DNA of 64,000 nucleotides from Armatimonadota bacterium (GTDB taxonomy: Bacteria; Armatimonadota; Fimbriimonadia; Fimbriimonadales; Fimbriimonadaceae). The notes below the pieces were generated by a model. That model searched no databases. It saw nothing but the letters and a program-made list of their open reading frames with translations, and was not told where the DNA came from. The position numbers and the translations under genes were made by a program. The DNA is taken from contig JANYCU010000053.1 of assembly GCA_025360125.1 (NCBI GenBank), forward strand, positions 40,616-104,615. Direction: 5' to 3'. Below are positions 10,308 through 20,617 of the stretch, piece after piece (the first letter of the stretch is position 1; every line of letters begins with the position of its first letter).

Positions 10308-10372
10308 GAGTCTACATCACCTGGGTTGACATTTTCAAAGGGATGCCATCAATTACTTGGGAAATATGTGCT

Positions 10373-10880
10373 TCAGGTTAACGAATTCGCGTAGTCGATC
10401 AACTTTCTGGTGTTCAATGTAGACCAATTTGGTGCGCCTAGCTGTGCCAATTGCTGATTCACCGCAACAATAACTCCCACATAGAAAAAAGACGCCGCCG
10501 CAAATGCAGGACGTGACGAGGATTCCAAGTGGAATAAGGAATACCGTCGCCCTTTTCCAACCAAGAGCTTCGCCTACATTCCTCAGTCCAAAGAAAAGCA
10601 GCACTATCGGAATTGTGTTTGTCATGACGGCCATGGCCGTTATCTGACCAAGAATGAATTCTGGTCCCATAATTTGGTTGCTATGAGTTTTTCTTGTGGA
10701 AGCTTGCCCCACCAAACTCAGGACCGGGCAGGTGCAGCTAAGAAATACCCAAATAGCGGCCGCACCGTTTACCAACTTCATTCCTGCTGCAGTTTTTTGT
10801 AAAGCATCGCCAGAAAGATTTCTCCGTGGATAATCTCCAGCAGGTCCAGAATTTGGGTTTAGATCGTGCGGTCCGCTCAT
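10373..10880 (-). pseudogene. Small membrane protein, apparently frameshifted; paralogue of 11032-11538
   Basis: 175-aa ORF matches the neighbour up to GILVTSCICGGVFF; homology continues in another frame (63-aa ORF 10373-10564: FYVGVIVAVNQQLAQLGAPNWSTLNTRKLIDYANSLT). The switch falls at the A6 run (T6 on the coding strand) at 10486-10491. Confidence 0.7.
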
Positions 10881-11031
10881 TCGAGCATTGTATAGGAACT
10901 CACCTGCTCTATCCAGTCAAAGGCTCTAAATAAGCTACTTAAACCTCAGGAATCAACAGTGTTTGCTTGCCGTTCTCCATCGTAGATCGCCTCAGCAGAT
11001 CATCGTTTTGCTGAGGCGGGAAGTATGTCGG

Positions 11032-11538
11032 CTAGATAGTGCCAGAAGGAGGAGCGGGTTGACCCATTCCCAATTGATCGATAAATGCGTATAGCTCAGC
11101 TTTTTTGTAGCCAAAGAATCCTCGGGGTGCGCCAACTTCTTTGAACTTCTTCGCTACCATGCCTTGAACTACGACATATCCAATGGCTCCGCAACACAAT
11201 GCCGAGTTTAACCCCATCAGAAGTGAAGCAATGATTGGACCAGAGGGACTCCAGCCCAGTCCTTCGCCAATTTTTTTGTTTTGAGGATAAGTAACGGCGG
11301 CAATCGCAATTAACATGATGAGTACATATCCTAGAAGAATGGCGATCCCACCTACACCGCCAGTTTGGCCTGCAGCGGTACCAACCGCGCGCCCAGCAAA
11401 GTTCATGACAATATTCAGCACAAAAGCGGTACTCAGGCCGAAGTAGCCGTCGGCGAGTAACCTGAGAGTTCGTGCGTCCGGTCCCATTCCTTGGCGGGGG
11501 TAGTTTGTAAATGGGCTTGAAGGAGGAATATATGACAT
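11032..11538 (-). CDS. small multi-pass membrane protein, 168 aa
   Basis: Hydrophobic segments; KIGEGLGWSPSG...CCGAIGYVVVQGMVAKKFKEVGAPRGFFGYKKAELYAFIDQL aligns with the frame-corrected 10373-10880 gene. Confidence 0.65.
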   Translation of the reverse strand: MSYIPPSSPFTNYPRQGMGPDARTLRLLADGYFGLSTAFVLNIVMNFAGRAVGTAAGQTGGVGGIAILLGYVLIMLIAIAAVTYPQNKKIGEGLGWSPSGPIIASLLMGLNSALCCGAIGYVVVQGMVAKKFKEVGAPRGFFGYKKAELYAFIDQLGMGQPAPPSGTI

Positions 11539-11581
11539 AGTCCTGGTTCAAGACGGATGGAATCCACGAAAAGACAAAAAA

Positions 11582-13591
11582 TTATTTCGCTGCTTTTCCG
11601 CGAGCGCCGATGTTCTTCGAAACGGGCTTCTTCATTTTCTTGTCGCTCTTCAAAACAATTGGCTTTTCCGGCTCAACCGGAACTCGTGGCAAACGTCGAA
11701 CCTTGGGAATGGGGATTTCTCGCTTCCCATTCAAATATTCAGCCGTCATGGTCTTGCACTTTAAGAACTCTTTGACCGTTCCCGCCGCAACCACCATTCC
11801 GCCATGCTCCCCGGCACCAGGGCCGAGTTCGAGCAAGTAATCCGCCGCCAGCATGGTTTCTTCGTCATGCTCGACCACTAAAACCGTGTTCCCCAAAGCC
11901 TTGAGCCGCTCTAAAGTCTCAATGAGCTTTTTGTTATCGCGCTGGTGGAGGCCAATCGACGGCTCGTCCAAAACGTACAAACATCCCATCAGTCCCGAGC
12001 CAATTTGGGTCGCCAAGCGAATCCGCTGAGCTTCGCCACCCGACAATGTGCGGGCGTTTCGGTCGAGGGTCAGATAACTCAGACCCACATCGAGCAGGAA
12101 CTTGAGCCGTTCACCGATTTCTTTCACGGCCCGCTCGCCAATCGTCAATTGACGTTTCGTGAGTTTAGCGGGCAGTCCGACAAAGAACGTGACCGCTTCG
12201 GCGATCGACATTCTGGTGATGACGCTCATGTCGAGATCGGCGACTTTTACCAACAGCGATTCGGGCTTAAGCCTTCGTCCGCCGCAAGCTGGGCACGGCT
12301 TGGTGCTTTGGTATTGTTCCAAGTCCTGCTTGACCCACTCGCTGGTGGTCTCTTCAAATCGCTTTCGGAGCGAGACCAGCACGCCCTTCCACTCTTGCTT
12401 AAACGTCCGCTCCGTGCGGCCGTACTTCATCTTTACTTCGATCGGTTTCTTCAGCCCGTGCCAAACCGCGTGCATGCCTTCTTCGGGAATTTGAGAAATC
12501 GGCAACGAAGCGTCAAAGCCCATCTCTTTGCCAACCGCATCGAGCATTTCTGGCCACCAATCTTTGACTTCACCCGATTTGTACACAAAGGGAAGGATCG
12601 CGCCGTTCCGAAGGGGTTTCGAATGGTCAGGAGCGACGAGAACTGGATCAAATTCGGTTCTGGTTCCGAGCCCCATGCAGTCTGTGCATGCACCATAAGG
12701 CGAGTTGAAGGAGAACATTCTCGGCTCAAGCTCGGGCATCGAGTAACCGCAAACCGAACACGCGTAGGCTTCACTAAAGAGCAGGTCTGACCAGCCCTCC
12801 GCTTCGCTTTCATATTCGGCTTGGCGAGTCAACATTCCTGCGACTGCTGCGGGTGGTTCTACGCCATCGGGCAATTGAATCGAAACCGTGACCAACCCCG
12901 ACCCCATCTTCAACGCCGCTTCAACCGAGTCGGAAAGTCGGCGATCTAGTCCCTCTTTCACCACAATTCGGTCAACTACGACCTCAATCGTGTGCTGCTT
13001 GTAGCGGTCCATCGGAATGTCGTCGGTGACCTCGTACATCCGTCCATCAACTCGAACGCGGACATATCCGGCCTTGGCAATATCGACAAGCTCCTTCTTG
13101 TATTCGCCCTTTCGTCCTCGAATGACGGGTCCCAAAATCTGAAGTTTCGTCCCTTCCGGCAGCGATTTGACGATATCGACGATTTGGTCGGTGCTTTGCC
13201 GTTCGATCGGCCCATGTCCGTTGATGCAGTAGGGAATTCCAACTCGGGCAAAAAGGATTCTTAAATAGTCGTAGATCTCGGTGACCGTGCCAACTGTCGA
13301 GCGCGGATTCTTCGAAGCACTCTTCTGGTCAATCGAAATTGCGGGAGAGAGACCATCGATGTGATCAACGTCCGGCTTATCCATCTGGCCCAAAAACTGA
13401 CGGGCGTAGGCCGAAAGGGACTCGACGTAGCGTCTCTGGCCCTCGGCGTAAATGGTGTCAAAAGCCAGCGAGGATTTTCCGCTACCCGAGAGCCCAGTAA
13501 TGACCACGAGCTGGTTACGCGGTATCTCTACCGTGATATTTTTGAGGTTGTTTTCCCTCGCGCCAACGACAACAATCTTATCTTGGGTCAT
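11582..13591 (-). CDS. uvrA: UvrA N-terminal half (first ABC module, UvrB-binding/insertion region, zinc finger) with basic C-terminal tail
   Basis: [67 protein letters not shown]...[32 protein letters not shown]...[14 protein letters not shown]...[21 protein letters not shown]...[12 protein letters not shown]; ends [13 protein letters not shown]. Start moved to ATG at 13591. Confidence 0.93.
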   Translation of the reverse strand: MTQDKIVVVGARENNLKNITVEIPRNQLVVITGLSGSGKSSLAFDTIYAEGQRRYVESLSAYARQFLGQMDKPDVDHIDGLSPAISIDQKSASKNPRSTVGTVTEIYDYLRILFARVGIPYCINGHGPIERQSTDQIVDIVKSLPEGTKLQILGPVIRGRKGEYKKELVDIAKAGYVRVRVDGRMYEVTDDIPMDRYKQHTIEVVVDRIVVKEGLDRRLSDSVEAALKMGSGLVTVSIQLPDGVEPPAAVAGMLTRQAEYESEAEGWSDLLFSEAYACSVCGYSMPELEPRMFSFNSPYGACTDCMGLGTRTEFDPVLVAPDHSKPLRNGAILPFVYKSGEVKDWWPEMLDAVGKEMGFDASLPISQIPEEGMHAVWHGLKKPIEVKMKYGRTERTFKQEWKGVLVSLRKRFEETTSEWVKQDLEQYQSTKPCPACGGRRLKPESLLVKVADLDMSVITRMSIAEAVTFFVGLPAKLTKRQLTIGERAVKEIGERLKFLLDVGLSYLTLDRNARTLSGGEAQRIRLATQIGSGLMGCLYVLDEPSIGLHQRDNKKLIETLERLKALGNTVLVVEHDEETMLAADYLLELGPGAGEHGGMVVAAGTVKEFLKCKTMTAEYLNGKREIPIPKVRRLPRVPVEPEKPIVLKSDKKMKKPVSKNIGARGKAAK

Positions 13592-13668
13592 GAGATCAAA
13601 TGGTAGACACAAGCATACACTTTTCATTTACTTCAAAACCATTTGGAAATTAGAACGTTTGAGTTTTC

Positions 13669-15300
13669 ATGGGGATTATTCCGTTATTTTTTGCGACAAC
13701 GTTGGTTTCACAAATTCAATCGGACGTTATTGTCAAGCCGAAAGTTATTTCGGTATCGATGTTTAAGAATGGCTATGCATTCGTGACGAGAGAAATCGCA
13801 ATCACTGACAATACGGCGAAAGTCGTCGAAGTTCCGGTGACGTCGCTTGGCAGTTTGTGGTTCTGGACAAATGAAGGCCAGGTCGACTCAGTGACCGGAA
13901 TGGAGGATAAGTCCCAGGCAACTCAAAGAATTCCATTCTCAACTGACGAGGAGCTTCTTGCAGCCAATATTGGCAAGAAGTTTCAGTTCACGGTTCTGTA
14001 CAAAGACACGAAAGATGATCGTAAGACCGACCGACATGAAAAGGTCGAAGGAATTCTCAAAACATTCGCTGGCGGGTTCCTTACCGTTGAGACCGCCGAC
14101 GGAACTGCCATCATTCGGCAAGAAAAATTGGAATCAATTGTTGCGAAAGACCCTGCCGTAGTTCTTTCCCGGGAAAGCAAATACGACGTGAATTCCCACT
14201 ACTATCGCATCGTCACCAAAAACAACGCTAAGAGTGTGATGATGATGTCGCTAGAGCGCGGCATGACCTGGGCCCCTGGCTACGCCATCGACTTATCCTC
14301 ACCCGACAAGTTGGTATTCACCGCGAAATCAACCGTCTTGAATGATTTGCTCGACTTTGAAAACGCCAAACTTCGGCTCATCACAGGTTTTCCCAACATT
14401 CAATTCCAAAACATTTTGGATCCCCTCACGTCGGGAATGTCGGTCGATGACTGGTTGCGGTCGATCTCAGGTGGTGTTCCCGGCGGCTTCGGTAACGGTG
14501 GAGGCGGAATGGGAGGACAGTCCAGGGGCGGTGAAGTCACTCGAAAGGCAGCGGCGGGAACTATGCTGTCGGGCGGGGCAGGAGTCGTTCCAGATACAAT
14601 CGATCACATTTCGTATGATCCCACCGACAACAGCCTTATAGTACGAGGAGTCGACGGTCAAACCATTAATTCAAAAGGCGAGCAACTCGAAGACCTCTTC
14701 TTCTATGACCTGGAAAAGGTTTCGCTCAAAAGGGGATCGCGAAGCTACCAATACTTGTACCAATTCGAAACGCCCTACAAGCGAACTTACTCGTGGGACG
14801 GCTCAAAAGGCAGTCCGATCTTCAACAAAATCAAGTTCAAGAACATGACGGGTAAGCCGATCTCGACTGCCGCCGCGTCGATGTTTAAGAAAGGCGAAGT
14901 TGTGGGCCAAGGAATGATGAACTACACTGCGGCGAACACTGAAGCCGAGCTGACGGTTAGCCGCTCTCTCGATTTTCGAACCGATTCGAATACCGACCTG
15001 ATCGACCGAGCTGTTGGGGCGATTAAGGATAAGAAGGGTGTCGCGACGATGGACCTCATCACGTACGAGACCGACCTCGAAGTAGAGAATCCGAAAGAGG
15101 AAGCCGTTACGTTCCAAATCAAGTTCCCGGTCATGGGCGAGGTCGTTAAGACCGAGCCGAAGGCTGAGATTGAGATCGTCAAGACCGGAATTCGAGGTCA
15201 AAATCCCACCAATACGTTGAAGTGGGAATTCAAACTCGAGGCCGGAAAGACGTCAAAATTCACGGTCCGGTACAAGGTATACGTGCCGACTGGCCAGTAG
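13669..15300 (+). CDS. secreted DUF4139-like protein (tandem paralogue 1)
   Basis: [21 protein letters not shown]...[13 protein letters not shown]...[55 protein letters not shown]. Confidence 0.65.
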   Translation: MGIIPLFFATTLVSQIQSDVIVKPKVISVSMFKNGYAFVTREIAITDNTAKVVEVPVTSLGSLWFWTNEGQVDSVTGMEDKSQATQRIPFSTDEELLAANIGKKFQFTVLYKDTKDDRKTDRHEKVEGILKTFAGGFLTVETADGTAIIRQEKLESIVAKDPAVVLSRESKYDVNSHYYRIVTKNNAKSVMMMSLERGMTWAPGYAIDLSSPDKLVFTAKSTVLNDLLDFENAKLRLITGFPNIQFQNILDPLTSGMSVDDWLRSISGGVPGGFGNGGGGMGGQSRGGEVTRKAAAGTMLSGGAGVVPDTIDHISYDPTDNSLIVRGVDGQTINSKGEQLEDLFFYDLEKVSLKRGSRSYQYLYQFETPYKRTYSWDGSKGSPIFNKIKFKNMTGKPISTAAASMFKKGEVVGQGMMNYTAANTEAELTVSRSLDFRTDSNTDLIDRAVGAIKDKKGVATMDLITYETDLEVENPKEEAVTFQIKFPVMGEVVKTEPKAEIEIVKTGIRGQNPTNTLKWEFKLEAGKTSKFTVRYKVYVPTGQ

Positions 15301-15315
15301 GAGCGTCCAATAACC

Positions 15316-16878
15316 ATGCTGTCAACCTTACTCAGCGGCGTGTTGCTGCTGCAAACTCCGACCAAAATGACCTCACCCGAGGTCGTTTCGGTCTCGATGT
15401 TCAAAAACGGCTTTGCGTTTGTCACGCGAAAGATCGCCGTCTCCGGCGGAGAAGCCAACATCGTCGAGGTGCCGCGGGCATCCCTCGGAACCCTTTGGTT
15501 CTGGACTCCCGAGGGTGAAATCCAAAACATTTCGACTGCCGAAGAAATCTCGAAGAAAAAGACTGAAATCAACCTCCAAAACTTTGACCAACTGGTCTCC
15601 AAGAATGTAGGCAAGACCATCTACATTGAGAGCAATACGTCGGCTCCGATTGAAGGCAAAATCAAGTCCGCCGACGGAGAAATCCTTGCCCTTGAAACCG
15701 CAAACGGCACCGTCGTCATCCAAAAGAGCCAGATCAAGGTCTTAAAGACTCAAGATTCCGCTTTCGTTTGGAAGCAAACGGTAGAAACAACGAGCGAAGA
15801 GAAGTATTACAAGATCAAGACTGACGGAAAGGTCCACGAAGTCATGATGATGTCGCTCGAACGCGGAATCACCTGGGCGCCTGGCTATGCGGTCGACATC
15901 ACAAATCCCGACAAGTTGACAATCGCGTCCAAAGCGACGGTGATGAATGATTTGGTTGACCTAAAAGGCATTCCTGCCCGGCTAATTACGGGCTTCCCGA
16001 ACATGCAGTTCAAAGACATTCTCGATCCATTTACCGCCAACATGCCGGGAGACCAGTGGCTGAATTCGCTGAGCACTGGCGGTGGCGGCATAGGATTTGG
16101 TGCTGCCCCGCGGGGCCGGGCAAACGAAATGATGTCTCAGAACGCTTACGCGCCAATGATGGATAAAGACGTGAACTGGGGTGGAAATTCCACAGGCGAG
16201 GTGGGAGGTGAGCAAATCAGTGACCTTTTCTTCTACGACTTGCCAAAACTCGACTCGAAAAAGAACTCGCGGCTCTACCAAAATCTATTCCGATTCGACG
16301 CTGAATATAAGCATATCTACACCTGGGATATCGACGATCAAGTCGATGCGAACGGAAACTACAAACCCGCTCCGCCAGTTGGGCAAGATGCCCAAGAGGT
16401 CTGGCATACGATCAAATTCAAGAATGGCGCCAAAAAGCCGCTAACAACTGCCGCCGCGACCATCTTCAATAAAGGCGAACTCATCGGGCAGACGATGATG
16501 AACTATTGCATGGCCGATGGCGATTGCGATGTGCGAATCAACAAGGCGTTGGACGTCCGCGCCGACGCCAGCGAAGAGGAAGTCGCCCGAGAACGTGGAG
16601 CGATCAAGGATCGAAATAACTATCCTCGATATGACTTGGTAACCGTCAAAGGAACCCTGTTGGTGCTGAACGGCCGTAAGGACAAAGTGCAAATGACGAT
16701 CACCAAGAACTTGACGGGCGAGGTGGTTACAAGCACCGGAACCCCAGTCGTGACGAAGACCACCCGGGGCCTTCGACAGGTGAACACCACATCACGATTG
16801 ACTTGGAAACCCGAAGTTAAAAGTGGCGACAAGTTGACCTTGGAGTACACCTACAAACTCTACGTCCCTGCAACCTAA
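15316..16878 (+). CDS. secreted DUF4139-like protein (tandem paralogue 2)
   Basis: [23 protein letters not shown]...LGTLWFWTPEGEI...[55 protein letters not shown], co-linear with paralogue 1. Confidence 0.65.
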   Translation: MLSTLLSGVLLLQTPTKMTSPEVVSVSMFKNGFAFVTRKIAVSGGEANIVEVPRASLGTLWFWTPEGEIQNISTAEEISKKKTEINLQNFDQLVSKNVGKTIYIESNTSAPIEGKIKSADGEILALETANGTVVIQKSQIKVLKTQDSAFVWKQTVETTSEEKYYKIKTDGKVHEVMMMSLERGITWAPGYAVDITNPDKLTIASKATVMNDLVDLKGIPARLITGFPNMQFKDILDPFTANMPGDQWLNSLSTGGGGIGFGAAPRGRANEMMSQNAYAPMMDKDVNWGGNSTGEVGGEQISDLFFYDLPKLDSKKNSRLYQNLFRFDAEYKHIYTWDIDDQVDANGNYKPAPPVGQDAQEVWHTIKFKNGAKKPLTTAAATIFNKGELIGQTMMNYCMADGDCDVRINKALDVRADASEEEVARERGAIKDRNNYPRYDLVTVKGTLLVLNGRKDKVQMTITKNLTGEVVTSTGTPVVTKTTRGLRQVNTTSRLTWKPEVKSGDKLTLEYTYKLYVPAT

Positions 16879-16908
16879 AATTTGTGTGGAGTTCAACGTC
16901 CTTACGCT

Positions 16909-16983
16909 GCCTCAGTAGCTCACGAACCCAAGTCTTGGAAGTAACTAGTTGCGGCAGGATGCCCGTGCATCAGCTACTGAGGC
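16909..16983. repeat. REP-like inverted pair A (GCCTCAGTAGCT ... AGCTACTGAGGC), 75 bp
   Basis: 16909-16920 GCCTCAGTAGCT and 16972-16983 AGCTACTGAGGC are exact reverse complements. Confidence 0.85.
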
Positions 16984-17025
16984 TAAGAAAACCACCTTGC
17001 AAAACATGTCTCGAGCAAGAACAGC

Positions 17026-17598
17026 TTATGGAAGGTAGTCGTTCAACACATGATCATAGTAGTCGCGCGCCAGTCGCAAATCCAGAGTCTCGTCCTCACT
17101 CATCATCCCGAGATTGATGAGGTTCAAACTCGACCAAACATAGTTTTCCGGCAAGTTAACCAATCCTGCTCGGACGGGATTCGCATGAATGTAGCTGGTT
17201 TTCTGGTCGGCGACAGCCTTTGTGTGCAGCGGATTTCCCCTAAATGACGCCTGCCAGTACTTGTGTCGATTGAGAGAGTCTTGCATGCTAGCTTGTGACA
17301 ACTCCGACGGTAGCCAATACTTCCGAAGCCGAGTGACCGAATTAACCTTGATCGCCTGCACTAAGGTCGAAATCCTTTGGCGATCATTGGGTTTGATGAT
17401 CATGTGAACATGGTTGGACATCGCGACGAAGCTATAGAGCCTTGCCTGTTCCTTGACGCAGTCTCTGATCAAGGAGAGACAAAATCTCGTTTTCATTTCA
17501 TCTCGAATGAAGAGATGAGCCCAATCGAGACAGGTTGATGTCATGTACGAAAGCTGTCCGGGTTCCTTGCTGTTCACATAGTGCTTGTATTTCGGCAC
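17026..17598 (-). mobile_element. REP-associated tyrosine transposase (RAYT, Y1_Tnp/IS200-like HUH)
   Basis: AMSNHVHMIIKP (HUH motif); KYWQASFRGNPLHTKAVADQKTSYIHANPVRAGLVNLPENYVWSSL typical of RAYTs. Confidence 0.88.
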
Positions 17599-17635
17599 AG
17601 TTTAGCAATTCTATCTGGTTCGACCAGACTCTTTA

Positions 17636-17710
17636 GCCTCAGTAGCTGAGACTTCGAAATTTGAAGGCAAGTACCATAATCAATGTCTTTGGCTTATAAG
17701 CTACTGAGGC
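17636..17710. repeat. REP-like inverted pair B (GCCTCAGTAGCT ... AGCTACTGAGGC), 75 bp
   Basis: 17636-17647 and 17699-17710 carry the same 12-mers with the same 75-bp span as pair A. Confidence 0.85.
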
Positions 17711-17726
17711 AGCGAATAGCTCGGAT

Positions 17727-19706
<1,980 letters not shown>

Positions 19707-19741
19707 GGCGGTGCAAGGATTTTACCGGGTAGACGGGTTCA

Positions 19742-19895
19742 TGTGGAGTGCGCCGATTTATCGGCGCTCTGTCCTGCGGAATTTATTCCGCTGCAAAGTT
19801 TTCCAACCAATTCACACTCCTGATGGAAAACCCTTTGTTTTTGCAGCGAGACAAGTCTCGCAGGACAAAGCGCGAATAAATTCGCACACTCCACA
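19742..19895. repeat. Modular hairpin element copy 1 (inverted, TGTGGAGTG...CACTCCACA)
   Basis: TGTGGAGTGCG-CCGA(TTTA)TCGG-CGCTCTGTCCT-GCGGAA(TTTA)TTCCGC ... GCGAGA(CAAG)TCTCGC-AGGACAAAGCGC-GAA(TAAA)TTC-GCACACTCCACA. Confidence 0.8.
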
Positions 19896-19903
19896 TTTGG
19901 TTT

Positions 19904-20617
19904 TTAGCCTTTCACAAACTCAACGATGCCCCATTCATGTGGCATATGCATGTCGATTTGGCTCATCGGTGACCAAACCCAGTTGTCTTCTTTCGGGCCC
20001 GGGCGCTTGACGAATTTACCGTCCGCGATGTCAACGTGCCACTCAACTCGCGAGAAGTTGATCTTCCACGTGTCGCCCGGCTTCGGTGGCGAGTCGCCTT
20101 TCGAAATCTCTTCCATCGCATGCCAGGGAATGCAGATCTCAAGGCTCCAACCCTTACATTTGGCGGACGGATCATTGATTTTGCCGTCGAGATGAACCGC
20201 CGAGCGAAGTCCCTTGATGTCCCAGCCATCGACACCGCGACCCTGCTCGCGGTAAGGACGAATCAGCAGCAAATCCCACTGGGTATTGAACTGATTGATT
20301 TCAAGCTCAGAGTAGGCATATCCGTCACTATCCGGATCGATGAACACCTCGAAATCGTTATCGTGAAAGATCACCGAATCGCGCTCCTTCAACGTCGCCC
20401 AAAGCTGCGGCTCCTCCATTTCCGCGCCGATATAGAGTCCGTCGGCAGCCCAAAACATCTTCATCCGGGTTCGAAAGCGGGGCGTCGGCTGTTTGTCGCC
20501 TTCGATATCGACGAAGTCATCCGACCAAGCACATTCGGTCCACGGATGCTTATTCAGCTTGCCGTCGAGGTGCTTGATGCCGGGCTGATGGTGGGCTTGG
20601 TAAACGCGCGGATTCAT
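19904..20617 (-). CDS. CBM9-like carbohydrate-binding protein
   Basis: ALYIGAEMEEPQLWATLKERDSVIFHDNDFEVFIDPDSDGYAYSELEINQFNTQWDLLL...LEICIPWHAM pattern typical of CBM9-like domains. Confidence 0.75.
   Translation of the reverse strand: MNPRVYQAHHQPGIKHLDGKLNKHPWTECAWSDDFVDIEGDKQPTPRFRTRMKMFWAADGLYIGAEMEEPQLWATLKERDSVIFHDNDFEVFIDPDSDGYAYSELEINQFNTQWDLLLIRPYREQGRGVDGWDIKGLRSAVHLDGKINDPSAKCKGWSLEICIPWHAMEEISKGDSPPKPGDTWKINFSRVEWHVDIADGKFVKRPGPKEDNWVWSPMSQIDMHMPHEWGIVEFVKG

Noticed and set aside
11945-12790. 281-aa plus-strand ORF
   Set aside because: Antisense to the uvrA N-terminal half; no motifs.
9273-13591. Split uvrA as a simple frameshift pseudogene
   Set aside because: The halves are separated by 1.27 kb with other ORFs, each has its own start, and no catalytic motif is missing.
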